Shown here: positions 50,284-59,149 of the stretch, in pieces
Layout of the letters: each line of letters begins with the position of its first letter
Position numbering within the stretch: position 1 is the first letter of the stretch
The notes under the pieces: generated by a model
Told to the model about the DNA's origin: nothing
The model's input: only the letters and a program-made list of their open reading frames with translations
The model's database searches: none
Program-made: the position numbers and the translations under genes
Source: Streptomyces fradiae
GTDB lineage: Bacteria; Actinomycetota; Actinomycetes; Streptomycetales; Streptomycetaceae
Direction: 5' to 3'
DNA: 64,000 nucleotides
Assembly (NCBI RefSeq): GCF_041270065.1
Contig: NZ_CP065958.1
Span: 2,356,001-2,420,000, forward strand

Positions 50284-51255
50284 ATGCGCCTGCCTCTGGT
50301 CACCGTCCTCGGCGAATGCGTCGCGGACGCCTTCACCGCTCCCGCGCCCGCGCCGGGCGAGCTCGCCCTGCGGGTCCTGCCGGGCGGCGGCCCGGCCAAC
50401 ACGGCGGTGGCGCTCGCCCGCCTGGGCACGCCCGCCCGCTTCCTGGGGCGCCTGTCCGACGACGTCTTCGGCCGCCTGTTCCGCGCCCACCTGGAGGCCT
50501 CGGGCGTCGACCTCTCGGCCGCCGTCCGCGCACCCGAGCCCAGCACGCTGGCCGTCGCCGAGCTCGACGGACGGGGCCAGGCCTCGTACTCCTTCCACGC
50601 CCAGGGCACCGCGGACTGGCAGTGGACGGCGGACGAACTCGCCGCGACGGACCTCGCCTCCACGGCCTGCCTGCACTCCGGCTCCCTGGCCCTGGTGCGC
50701 GAGCCCGGCGGAACGGTCGTGGAGGAGTTCCTCGGCCGCGCCGCCGCCACGGCCACCGTCTCCGTCGACCCCAACGTCCGGCCGCTGCTCGTCGACATGG
50801 AGGTCTACCGCGAACGTCTGCCGCGCTGGTGCGCGCTCGCGGACATCCTCCGGCTCAGCGAGGAGGACCTGGAACTGCTCCTGCCCGACCACACGATCGA
50901 GCGAGCCTGCGACACCTGGCACGCGGCGGGCGTCCCGCTGGTCGTGATCACCCGCGGGGAGCGCGGCGCGGTCGCCTCGCTGAACGGCGAGCGGGTCGTC
51001 GTACCGGCGCCGCCGACCGACGTCGTCGACACCGTCGGCGCGGGCGACTCCTTCACCGCGGGGCTCCTGCACCACCTCGGAGCCAAGGGGCTGCTCGGCG
51101 GTCGCCTGACGGACCTGCGGGTCGACGACGTCTTCGACGCCTGCGCCTTCGCCTCCCAGGTGGCGGCGCTGACCTGCGGTGTCGCCGGGCCGAACCCGCC
51201 GTGGGCCGGGCAGTTGAGGCTGCCGGCGTCCGCGGAGGGACGTGCTGCCGTCTGA
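50284..51255 (+). CDS. PfkB-family carbohydrate kinase (probable fructokinase)
   Basis: 323 residues from ATG at 50284, preceded by GGAGAG. The N-terminal signature LPGGGPANTAVALARLG and the C-terminal active site DTVGAGDSFTAGLL (catalytic Asp) identify the PfkB family. With the fructose-type importer and a levanase alongside, phosphorylation of fructose is the best guess. A longer start at 50155 would run through the operator pair and lacks a match, so it was rejected. Confidence 0.9.
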   Translation: MRLPLVTVLGECVADAFTAPAPAPGELALRVLPGGGPANTAVALARLGTPARFLGRLSDDVFGRLFRAHLEASGVDLSAAVRAPEPSTLAVAELDGRGQASYSFHAQGTADWQWTADELAATDLASTACLHSGSLALVREPGGTVVEEFLGRAAATATVSVDPNVRPLLVDMEVYRERLPRWCALADILRLSEEDLELLLPDHTIERACDTWHAAGVPLVVITRGERGAVASLNGERVVVPAPPTDVVDTVGAGDSFTAGLLHHLGAKGLLGGRLTDLRVDDVFDACAFASQVAALTCGVAGPNPPWAGQLRLPASAEGRAAV

Positions 51256-51366
51256 ACCGGCGAACGGACCTGCGGCGGGACCGGCGACCGGACCGGCGGC
51301 GGGACGAACTCGGCCCGGGCCATTGACGGGCCGCCCGGAACCCCCACATCATCTCTCCGCAGCGGG

Positions 51367-51396
51367 TGTCATCGCTGTCACATGTCATCGATGACA
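51367..51396. promoter_or_regulatory. Pair of LacI-type operators upstream of GH32
   Basis: TGTCATCGCTGTCA (51367-51380, one arm changed) and the perfect TGTCATCGATGACA (51383-51396) again sit 16 bp apart centre to centre. The in-frame ATG codons at 51382 and 51391 of the GH32 frame fall in the second palindrome. Confidence 0.78.
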
Positions 51397-54000
51397 CCCG
51401 TTTTCCCGGGCCGCACCCAGTGCAGGAGAAACCATGAGCCGAGCCCCGCCCGCCGCCGTGTCCCGCTCCGCCTCGTCGCCGCCGCGGCCGCGACCTGCGC
51501 GCTCACCGTCGCCTCCGTCACCTCCGTCGCCCCGCAGGCGGCGGCGGAGGTGAGCAGCCCGTACACGGAGACGTACCGCCCCCAGTTCCACTTCAGCCCC
51601 GCGAAGAACTGGATGAACGACCCCAACGGACTGGTCTGGTTCCAGGGCGAGTACCACCTCTTCTACCAGTACAACCCGAACGGGAACACCTGGGGCGACA
51701 TGTCCTGGGGCCACGCCGTCAGCAAGGACCTCGTGCACTGGCAGGAGCTCCCCCTCGCCCTCCCGCACGACGAGAAGGAGATGGTCTTCTCCGGCAGCGC
51801 CGTCGTCGACCACGACAACACGACGGGGTTCGGGACCCAGGAGAACCCCGCGATGGTGGCCGTGTACACGAGCCACTTCAAGGACGGTGGCAAGCAGGCC
51901 CAGTCCCTGGCGTACAGCACCGACCGCGGCCGCACCTGGACCAAGTACGCCGGGAACCCCGTGCTCGACATCGGGTCCACGGAGTTCCGCGACCCCAAGG
52001 TCCAGTGGTACGCGCCCACCAGGAGCTGGCTGATGACGGTGTCGCTGTCCGCCGAGCACAAGGTCCGGTTCTACTCCTCCAGGGACCTCAAGAGCTGGAC
52101 GCATCTGAGCGACTTCGGCCCGCAGAACGCGGTGGGCGGCGTCTGGGAGTGCCCGGACCTGTTCCCGCTGCCCGTCGACGGCGACCCCCGGCGCGTCAAG
52201 TGGGTGCTCGTCGTCAACATCAACCCCGGTGGCATCGCCGGTGGTTCGGCCGCCCAGTACTTCGTGGGCGACTTCGACGGCAGGCGCTTCACGCCCGACG
52301 ACGACGGCTCGTACACGCCTCCGCCCGGAGTGACGGTGCAGGACTTCGAGGGGGCCGACTACGGCAGCTGGCGGACGACCGGCACCGCCTTCGGCGACGG
52401 ACCGGTCCCCGCGCCCGCGCCCGGGACCTCGGGCACGAGCGGATTCGAGGGCAAGGGGCTCGTCGACAGCTTCCACGGCGGGGACGCCGAGACCGGCACC
52501 CTCACCTCACCGCCCTTCACCGTCGACAGCCCGTACCTCAACTTCAAGGTGGCAGGCGGCCGTCACCCGCACATCCCCGGCTCGGTGATCGGCGACTCCC
52601 CCGCACCCGCGGGAGAGGTCCTCGCCGACTTCGAACAGGACGGCTACGGCTCCTGGACCACCACGGGCACCGCCTTCGGCAACGGCCCCGCACACGGCAC
52701 CCTCCCCGGGCAGAACCCGGTCACCGGGCACGACGGCGGCGGCCTGGTGAACAGCTTCCTCGACGGCGACGGGACCACGGGCACCCTCACCTCACCCGAG
52801 TTCACCCTCACCGCAAAGCACATCAACTTCCTCGTCGGCGGCGGCCACCACCCCTCCGGATCCGAAGCGCCCACCGCCGTCCGGCTCGTCGTCGACGGCA
52901 GGACCGTACGCAGCGCCACGGGCGCCGACTCCGAGGAGCTCAACTGGGCCTCCTGGGACGTCGGCGACCTCGCCGGCCGGACCGCGCACATCGAGGTCGT
53001 CGACCGGAACACCGGCGGCTGGGGCCACATCCTGCTCGACCAGGTCATGCTGTCCGACACCCCGGCACGGCCACGCTCGACCGAGACGGCGGTCAATCTC
53101 CTCGTCGACGGCGAGGTCGTCCAGAGCGAGACCGGCGGGAACGGCGGCAGCCTGGACTGGGCCTCCTTCGACCTGCGCGCCCACCAGGGCAAGCAGGCCA
53201 TCGTCCAGATCGTCGACATGAACCGGGGCGGCTGGGGCCACGTCCTGGCCGACCACTTCGTCGCCGCCGACCGGCCGGCGGTCCCGAGCGTCCGCCGGGC
53301 CTCCTGGCTCGACCACGGCAAGGACTACTACGCGGCCGTCTCCTGGGAGGACGCCCCGGACGGCAGGCGCCGCATGATCGGCTGGATGAACAACTGGCAG
53401 TACGGCAACGACATCCCGACCTCCCCCTGGCGCAGCGCGCAGAGCATCCCCCGCGAGATGGCCCTGCGCACCGTGAACGGCCGGCTCCGGCTCACCCAGC
53501 AGCCCGTGTCCACGGTCGAGTCGCTGCACGCCGGCACCTCGGTCGGGGTGCGCGACGTGCAGATCCCGGAAGGCTCCGTACCGCTGGCAGGCGGCCGCGC
53601 CGACGGCAAGGCGCTCGACATCCGGGCCACCTTCACCCTCGGCGACGCCGAACTCTTCGGGTTCACCGTGCGCACGGGCGCGGGCCAGGAGACCGTCATC
53701 GGCTACGACACCGCGACCCAGGAGCTGTACGTCGACCGGACCCGATCGGGTGCGGTCGACTTCCACGACGACTTCCCCGGCGTCCAGCGCGCACCACTGA
53801 CCGCCCGGAACGGCAAGGTTCGGCTCCGCGTCCTCGTCGACTGGTCCTCCGTCGAGGTGTTCGGCGGCGACGGCGAGGCCGTGATCACGGACCAGATCTT
53901 CCCCAGCCCCGACAGCGACGGCGTCCGCCTCTTCGCCGAAGGCGGCTCCGCCCGCCTGGACGGCGCCAAGGTCTGGCAGCTGCGGTCGTACCGCGACTGA
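51382..54000 (+). CDS. Secreted GH32 exo-levanase/inulinase with nested binding modules; start region frameshifted or atypical
   Basis: 872 codons are open from ATG at 51382. GH32 motifs: WMNDPNGLVWFQGEYHLFYQ (nucleophile Asp), FRDPK, and ECPDLF (acid/base Glu). It ends with the GH32 C-terminal beta-sandwich (ATFTLGDAELFGFTVRT; VLVDWSSVEVFGGDGEAVIT). A signal peptide is clear (LRLVAAAAATCALTVASV). About residues 315-640 are an insert inside the propeller, made of two ~77-residue modules then two ~65-residue modules. AGGAG and an ATG at 51434 look like the natural start but are in another frame, so a one-base indel at the GC-rich start is likely. The enzyme should free fructose from levan or inulin for the importer and kinase upstream. 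Confidence 0.88.
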   Translation: MSSMTPVFPGRTQCRRNHEPSPARRRVPLRLVAAAAATCALTVASVTSVAPQAAAEVSSPYTETYRPQFHFSPAKNWMNDPNGLVWFQGEYHLFYQYNPNGNTWGDMSWGHAVSKDLVHWQELPLALPHDEKEMVFSGSAVVDHDNTTGFGTQENPAMVAVYTSHFKDGGKQAQSLAYSTDRGRTWTKYAGNPVLDIGSTEFRDPKVQWYAPTRSWLMTVSLSAEHKVRFYSSRDLKSWTHLSDFGPQNAVGGVWECPDLFPLPVDGDPRRVKWVLVVNINPGGIAGGSAAQYFVGDFDGRRFTPDDDGSYTPPPGVTVQDFEGADYGSWRTTGTAFGDGPVPAPAPGTSGTSGFEGKGLVDSFHGGDAETGTLTSPPFTVDSPYLNFKVAGGRHPHIPGSVIGDSPAPAGEVLADFEQDGYGSWTTTGTAFGNGPAHGTLPGQNPVTGHDGGGLVNSFLDGDGTTGTLTSPEFTLTAKHINFLVGGGHHPSGSEAPTAVRLVVDGRTVRSATGADSEELNWASWDVGDLAGRTAHIEVVDRNTGGWGHILLDQVMLSDTPARPRSTETAVNLLVDGEVVQSETGGNGGSLDWASFDLRAHQGKQAIVQIVDMNRGGWGHVLADHFVAADRPAVPSVRRASWLDHGKDYYAAVSWEDAPDGRRRMIGWMNNWQYGNDIPTSPWRSAQSIPREMALRTVNGRLRLTQQPVSTVESLHAGTSVGVRDVQIPEGSVPLAGGRADGKALDIRATFTLGDAELFGFTVRTGAGQETVIGYDTATQELYVDRTRSGAVDFHDDFPGVQRAPLTARNGKVRLRVLVDWSSVEVFGGDGEAVITDQIFPSPDSDGVRLFAEGGSARLDGAKVWQLRSYRD

Positions 54001-54097
54001 CATCGACCGCCCCGCCGGCCGCCGTACAGCCGATCATGATCAATGTGCGCCCACTCTGCGTCACGATTACGTTGCGTTCAGTAGTCGTACTGATCAG

Positions 54098-55210
54098 ATG
54101 GGGACGGTTGTGCTGAGACAGACAAGACAGACCGCATACGCCGGACGCACTGCCTTCACGGGGATCGTCACGGCGGCCATGGCGGTTGCGGCGGTCGTGA
54201 GCGTACCGACGAGCGCCACGGCCCAGGAGTTCGTGCCCTGCGGGCAGACCGCACTGAAGAATGCCATCGCCCGGGCGAACGCGACCCCTGGCCCGAGCCT
54301 GCTCGTCCTCGCCCTCGGCTGCCAGTACACGCTGACGACACCGCACAACGACGCCAACGGCCTGCCGGTGATCACCAGCCAGATCTCCCTCATCGGCAAC
54401 GGGAGCACCATCAGGCGGAGCACCCAGACCGGCACGCCGGAGTTCCGGATCTTCGAGGTCAGCGGGCCCAACGGTGACCTGCGGCTCGGCGGTCTCACCG
54501 TACGGAACGGCCGCGCCCCGACGGCCTTCGGGGGCGGCGTCTGGGTGCACGGCGGCGGAAAGCTCTCGGTCGACCGGAGCAAGATCATCCATAACTACGC
54601 CGACGAAGGCGGCGGTGGCATCGCATCCGAGAGCAGCACGGTCACCGTCTCGAACAGCGACCTCATGTACAACGTCAGCCTGGGCGACGGCGCCGGATAC
54701 CTCGACTACCCCCAGAGCGTCACGATCTTCCGCAACAGCACGGTCAGCGGCAACACCTCCCTCGGCGGCCAGGGCGGGGGGATCGAAGTGGACGGGAGGC
54801 TGACGGTGAGCGACAGCAGAGTGCTCGACAACTCCGCCGGAGCCGACGGCGGCGGCATCATGATCGCGCCCGACGCGAACGTGACGCTGACCGACACCGT
54901 CATCCGCAGCAACTCGTCGGCGGCCATCGGCGGCGGCATCAACAACTACGGCACGCTGCAGATGACCGGGGGCGAGATCTTCGCCAACCGGGTCACCCAA
55001 GGGGCCCTCGACAGCAGACAGGGCGGCGGCATCGCGAACCGAGGAGGATCGGTCACGCTCAGCAACACTCGGGTGACGAACAACGCCGCCCTCAATGCCC
55101 CTGGCGGCATCCTCAACTCCGGGGGCCAAGTAACGCTGAACTCCACCGTAGTCACGGAAAACCTGCCCACCAACTGCGCTCCGAGCACCGTGCCCGGCTG
55201 CACGGACTGA
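54098..55210 (+). CDS. Secreted right-handed beta-helix protein
   Basis: 370 residues. A signal peptide (GIVTAAMAVAAVVSVPTSAT, cut after AQ) leads into a repeat protein of short beta-helix turns rich in GGGI and N-x-S (GGGIASESSTVTVSNSDLMY, GGGIEVDGRLTVSDSRVLDN, GGGINNYGTLQMTGG). The fold is shared by pectate lyases and adhesins; no catalytic residues can be assigned. The ATG at 54098 lacks a clear ribosome binding site; a GTG at 54110 after GGGGACG is an alternative. It follows the fructan locus but shares no operator with it. Confidence 0.8.
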   Translation: MGTVVLRQTRQTAYAGRTAFTGIVTAAMAVAAVVSVPTSATAQEFVPCGQTALKNAIARANATPGPSLLVLALGCQYTLTTPHNDANGLPVITSQISLIGNGSTIRRSTQTGTPEFRIFEVSGPNGDLRLGGLTVRNGRAPTAFGGGVWVHGGGKLSVDRSKIIHNYADEGGGGIASESSTVTVSNSDLMYNVSLGDGAGYLDYPQSVTIFRNSTVSGNTSLGGQGGGIEVDGRLTVSDSRVLDNSAGADGGGIMIAPDANVTLTDTVIRSNSSAAIGGGINNYGTLQMTGGEIFANRVTQGALDSRQGGGIANRGGSVTLSNTRVTNNAALNAPGGILNSGGQVTLNSTVVTENLPTNCAPSTVPGCTD

Positions 55211-55333
55211 CCGGCACCGACCGGCTGGGGGCCGACAAGGCCGACGAGGGGCGTCAAATCGCTGTTCACCGGCCATACTTGCCCGTGGCGGGGAGTGCGG
55301 CTCCGCGCCGGCGGGTGGGGGAGGGGATGTCCG

Positions 55334-55879
55334 GTGAGCGGTGTCGGCGAGGGCCTCGGGCGGATCGAGGTAAGACTCAAGTGGGATCCCAGCCCGTGGG
55401 GAGAGCGGCCACGCCACCTCGACATCATCGCCGCGACCTACGCCGACTCCGACCGGTACGGCTGGCCCGTCTACGTCGTCCACTACGACAGTCGTTCGCC
55501 GGACGGCACCATCACCATGCCCCGGCACAGCACGACCGGGCAGGGCTTCGGATTCGTCGAGGTGATGGTCCTGGAGTTCGACCGGCTGGCCTCCGCCTAC
55601 GGCCGGGTCGTCGTCGGTGTGGCCATCCACCAGGACGACGGTCCGCGCACATTCGGCGACATACGCAATGCCGGCGTGCTGGTCGTCGAGAAGTACACGG
55701 AGCTGCTGAAGGACGACTTCACGCGCGTCGCCGGAGCGCATGCCGCGACGATCGCGGAGTTCGTCCGGGACGCCTCCGGGCGGTGGCGGATGCACGCGCT
55801 GATCCGTGGCCACGACAGCGACCCGGCGGCCTTCATCGCCGAGATGGGCAGGGCCCACGACCAGATGGGCGATGAGTAG
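55334..55879 (+). CDS. TerD-family-like protein
   Basis: 181 residues from GTG after GAGGGG. The sequence IEVRLKWDPSPWGERPRHLD then VYVVHYDSRSPDGTITMPRH and VVGVAIHQDDGPRTFGDIRN resembles the calcium-binding TerD fold (tellurite and stress proteins) in its short Streptomyces form. Role unknown. The reading frame continues beyond its TAG into a CPBP protease remnant without another start, so the stop marks the joint between an intact gene and a broken one. Confidence 0.75.
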   Translation: MSGVGEGLGRIEVRLKWDPSPWGERPRHLDIIAATYADSDRYGWPVYVVHYDSRSPDGTITMPRHSTTGQGFGFVEVMVLEFDRLASAYGRVVVGVAIHQDDGPRTFGDIRNAGVLVVEKYTELLKDDFTRVAGAHAATIAEFVRDASGRWRMHALIRGHDSDPAAFIAEMGRAHDQMGDE

Positions 55880-56296
55880 GGGAGGGGACAGCAGGCCCTG
55901 CATCCGGTCGGTCCGGTCCGTGCGGCTGCCGGCGTCGCCGTCCTGTTCGGCGCGGGGCACGTCCAGAACCACCTGTTCCTCGGCGCCCCGCTCGACGACA
56001 CGCTGTGGCAGATGCTGTCCGCCGGCCTCTTCGGCTTCACCTGTGCCGCTCTGCGCTACGCGATCGGCTCGGTCTGGCCGATGGGCGTCGTGCACGGCCT
56101 CGACGACTTCTTCCAGATCCACTCACCCGGTACGACCCCGGACTGGTGGCAGGCGAGCGTGTACGTCTTCCATGCCGCCTACGGCCTGTGGCTGCTGCGC
56201 CGATACGGCCCTGAAGTCACGTCCGTACCGCGCGAAGCCGTCCGTACGGACCCGGACCCTGACGAGCGGCCCGAGGGAGCCGGGGCACTCGGCTGA
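55880..56296 (+). pseudogene. CPBP intramembrane protease remnant
   Basis: In the same frame as the preceding TerD-like gene, directly after its TAG, the sequence reads AAAGVAVLFGAGHVQNHLFL then ALRYAIGSVWPMGVVHGLDDF. These are the second and third CPBP (Abi) metal-binding motifs. The first motif (EExxxR) and all upstream helices are absent, and there is no start codon before the FGAGH block. The downstream ATG at 56012 would yield only 94 residues. This looks like an N-terminally deleted gene. Confidence 0.65.
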
Positions 56297-56532
56297 CACG
56301 TACGCCCTCCGGGCGGCGGCCCTGAGTAGCCCGCCGACGTGGCCGGTCCAGAACAACTGCGACGGCGAAGCCGGCACCGACATCGCCATCCGCTGCGAGA
56401 TCACCCGCGGCATCCCGTAGACCGGGCCTCCGGACTTCCGGGGGTCGGTCCCGATCGAGGCCATACGAGTGATCGTGCGGCGCGTCAGTGTGGCGCCGGC
56501 GTGGCGCACACCTTGTCGGCGTTAACGTGAAA

Positions 56533-56548
56533 CCAGCGTTTCCGCTGG
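56533..56548. terminator. Short hairpin next to the tRNA fragment
   Basis: CCAGCG and CGCTGG flank TTTC on the plus strand (GAAA, a GNRA tetraloop, on the minus strand). It sits 20 bp beyond the 3' end of the tRNA remnant, in the position of a tRNA gene terminator. Confidence 0.5.
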
Positions 56549-56568
56549 TCACGACGTTTCTGCTACTG

Positions 56569-56592
56569 TGGGGCGGGTGGGACTCGAACCCA
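56569..56592 (-). other. 3' end of a tRNA gene (attachment-site scar)
   Basis: The minus strand reads TGGGTTCGAGTCCC then ACCCGCCCCA. That is a T-arm with its TTCGAGT loop followed by a 7-base acceptor 3' strand and discriminator. Upstream of it there is no anticodon or D-arm, and the first T-stem pair is already lost at 56593. Tyrosine integrases recombine into tRNA 3' ends (established knowledge), so the piece is probably the att copy left by an integrated element. The acceptor would pair with GGGGCGG; an arginine tRNA is my guess only. Confidence 0.72.
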
Positions 56593-57212
56593 TTTCAGTG
56601 ACGCGTCTCACCTGCGACGATGCCAAAGGGTCGGACATATCCATCCGATTCCATCCGGCTGCGTCCCCGCTCGATCCCGCTCGATCGGGGGCCGTGCAGC
56701 GTTCGCTGCACCGCTGTCGCCACGCTCCGCGGCGTCCGCCGACCTCAGGTCGACTTCGCCGGCCTGCGGCCCGCCATCGTTTGGCGGGCCTGCTGTAGGC
56801 CGTCCATACAAGCGCCAGGTGTACTTGGCGGGTGGTGACGCTACGTAATGCATCTGCCGCTGAGAACCCCGACCCCGACCACCAGCGCCGGGCTCGTCAG
56901 CGAGCGCAGTCTCCGGTTCGGGTCGGGGCAGCTCGTCCAGGTCAAGGGTGAAGGTGCGCCCGTCGGTCAGATCGATGGGGAGCTTTCCGGTGCCGTACTT
57001 GTGCGTGTGCGCCGCGATGTAGCCGGTTCCGGTGGGCTGGGTGTGGTCGACGACCTCCGCCGCCTTTGGGTCCACCACCATCACGGACGTGGTCCTCGCC
57101 GATCTGCATCAGCCTGGTGATGTCCTTCGCGGTCCGGCTGATCCGCTGTAACCCCCGGCTGAGCACGGCGGCTCGCGAGTCGGCAGGACGCAGCTTGCGA
57201 ACAGGCCCCCAA
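56593..57212. other. 620-bp degenerate stretch beside the att scar
   Basis: No intact gene. It has a perfect hairpin GTGCAGCG-TT-CGCTGCAC (56694-56711) and another with 9-bp arms (56768-56776 with 56782-56790). The short direct repeats CCATCCG and CTCGATC (each twice, 56641-56685) could be integrase arm sites. On the minus strand 57065-57175 encodes a helix-turn-helix-like piece (RTAKDITRLMQIGEDHVR) reminiscent of IS630-type transposases. It is followed in another frame by GYIAAHTHKYGTGKLPIDLT, which I do not recognise. Confidence 0.5.
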
Positions 57213-57715
57213 TCACACCGCCGGCCATTCCAGGGCGGCCCCGTCGCGGAACCGGAACCCCAAGGCGTGAACGAGCGCGAAGAACAAATCCTCCGCCAGC
57301 GGATCACACTCAGCACCAGGGCAGACCCAAGCGCCACCGGGTCCGGTTGAAGGCCAGCCCCTCGAGCCCAAGCTGCAGCTCGCTCACCTAATTCCCCCGA
57401 ATCACCGATCCACTCACCGGGCAGACCGCAATCCCGTGCCATCTCCGGCGACAAGGCACATTGCCATGACAGACCATCGGGACTCGCTGCCTGAACTGTC
57501 GCGAAGTCGCTGTCAATAACATGACAGACCAGTACAGAAGCTCGCGTCTCGCCGTTGATCGAAGGATCCGGATCCGCGATAGGGCAGGCTTGCAGGATCT
57601 GCCACTCGCCATCACGCGCCGACCACAAGGGCACACAGTCCGACGCCCGCATAGCCGCCAACTCCGTCAGCGGCCGACTGGCTCGCGCCACGATGAAAGA
57701 CCCCGAGAACCCCAT
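57213..57715 (-). pseudogene. Frameshifted gene of unknown function
   Basis: From ATG at 57715 the frame reads MGFSGSFIVARASRPLTELA through EWIGDSGELGERAAAWARGA, in the style of Streptomyces conserved proteins. Near 57330 the sense shifts frame, and the natural end is DPLAEDLFFALVHALGFRFR then ALEWPAV and a TGA at 57213. Start and stop are not in the same frame. A one- or two-base indel inactivated it, or a sequencing error is present. Confidence 0.65.
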
Positions 57716-57908
57716 GACCGGGAACGATAGCCGCGATCACTGACACCGTTGGTTGCCCGGCCAAGGCTGCGTAACCAGCCACGAGGCAGGCCGAAAGTCC
57801 TGCCTGATGCCACGAGTCGATATCGACGACCCGTGCTGTCAGTGCCCTCAAGTAGGTTCTGTCCGTTCGGCCTGCCAGGTGGGTCGTTGAGCTGAGGGAT
57901 TTGTCGTA

Positions 57909-58394
57909 GTGAGCATCTACCTGCACTTTCGTGCCGTGGCTGAGTCCGAGATCCGGGATGACCACACCTGGCTCGCTGCGTTCATGGCTGAGGCTTGGGA
58001 AAACGACGACGCCGAGTACGCAGCGGGCATCGCGCACTCGATCAACAAGGGCTGGGACGCTGTCAACGACCTCTATGCCGCCGCCGATGCCCTGTATACA
58101 GACGCCGACGAGCCCTGGAATTTGCCGATCTACGGCGGCCGCCCGGTACCCCACAGCGCTGATGCCGATCCCTCTGATCCCCCGCTGATGCTTCTGGAGC
58201 CGTCTGGGGTGTCACGGGCCGCGCGTTTCCTTACGACTGTCTCTTTCGACGAACTGTGGAACGTCGTCGAGGCAAGGTTCGGTGCACTCGGCTGGACCAA
58301 GCATGAACACCTCGAACATCACAGGGCGCTCCAAGAGTTCTACGGGCAGGCGGCTTCGGCAGGCCACGCGGTGGTCAAAGCGGTGTGGGCTTGA
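57909..58394 (+). CDS. DUF1877-family protein
   Basis: 161 residues from GTG. The sequence SIYLHFRAVAESEIRDDHTW at the start and LEPSGVSRAARFLTTVSFDE in the middle match the DUF1877 (YfbM-like) pattern. Function unknown. It is intact though surrounded by broken genes, so it was either acquired later or is under selection. GC content at third positions is lower than in the core genes. Confidence 0.82.
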   Translation: MSIYLHFRAVAESEIRDDHTWLAAFMAEAWENDDAEYAAGIAHSINKGWDAVNDLYAAADALYTDADEPWNLPIYGGRPVPHSADADPSDPPLMLLEPSGVSRAARFLTTVSFDELWNVVEARFGALGWTKHEHLEHHRALQEFYGQAASAGHAVVKAVWA

Positions 58395-58412
58395 GTCGTG
58401 TCCACGTGCTGA

Positions 58413-59030
58413 TCACAGCCATTCGTTGATAGCCGCGACCAGCGCAGTCACCTCGTAGCGGCCATCAATGAGTGGCTGTGGCCCGTAGCGGACCGCGAGC
58501 TTCTCGTACCGGTGGCGACGGCGCGGTGTCTCTTGAGGCGGTTGATCCCGCACTCGACCGCATGACGCTCGCGGTAGTCGACCGGGGGGGGAATCGCGGT
58601 GGCCGGCCACCGTGAGAGCCTCACTTCCTGCGCTATGCCCCTGGTCGGCCTTGTCGGGGATGGCGCAGCGGATCCCGCGCCGGCGGAGGTAGGCGCGGTT
58701 CTTGCGGGAGGCGTACGCCTTGTCTGCCCGCACGCGATCAGGGCGGACGCGTGGTCGACCCGGCCCGATGCGAGGCACGCGGACCTTCCAGCACTGGTTC
58801 GAACGCGGCGAGTCCCCGGGCTGCCCGGCGGTCACCACGATCGACATGGGCTTCTGCCCCTGCTCGACGGCGAGATGCAGGTTGGTGGTGAACCCGCCGC
58901 GCGAGCAGCCCAGTCCGTGATCACGAGGCTCGGTAAACACGCCGACGGCGGCCGACTTGCCCTGGCACCCTTCGGCAACAACGGCTCCAGCACCGCCCAC
59001 TGCTCGTCCGTGAGATCTCCCCGCCCTATG
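58413..59030 (-). pseudogene. Internally deleted, frameshifted IS5-type transposase
   Basis: The start GRGDLTDEQWAVLEPLLPKG is a typical IS5-group opening. It jumps directly to VGFVFTEP-like sequence (GVFTEPRDHGLGCSRGGFTT), so about 100 residues are missing. Further on come [20 protein letters not shown] (second Asp region) and [19 protein letters not shown] then [10 protein letters not shown] at the end, with further frame changes, one near a run of eight or nine G (58584-58592). It cannot make an active enzyme. Terminal inverted repeats could not be matched. Confidence 0.8.
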
Positions 59031-59149
59031 AACTGAGATCGTTCACAGTCCAAGATCCACCTTCGATACACGTCCGGACCTGTCCGCGCGATCACGCTGA
59101 GGTAACGCGTCAGGGGCTGCCGTCTCAGGCCATCGGTAGGGTTCGCGAC

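Noticed and set aside
55806..56420. 204-residue reading frame over the CPBP remnant
   Set aside because: Its frame gives no protease motif; the alternate frame does. Only its tail (NNCDGEAGTDIAIRCEITRG) looks protein-like and could be a separate fragment I do not recognise.
56560..56640. Complete tRNA gene on the minus strand
   Set aside because: Only the T-arm and acceptor 3' strand are present; no anticodon or D-arm can be folded upstream and the first T-stem pair is broken.
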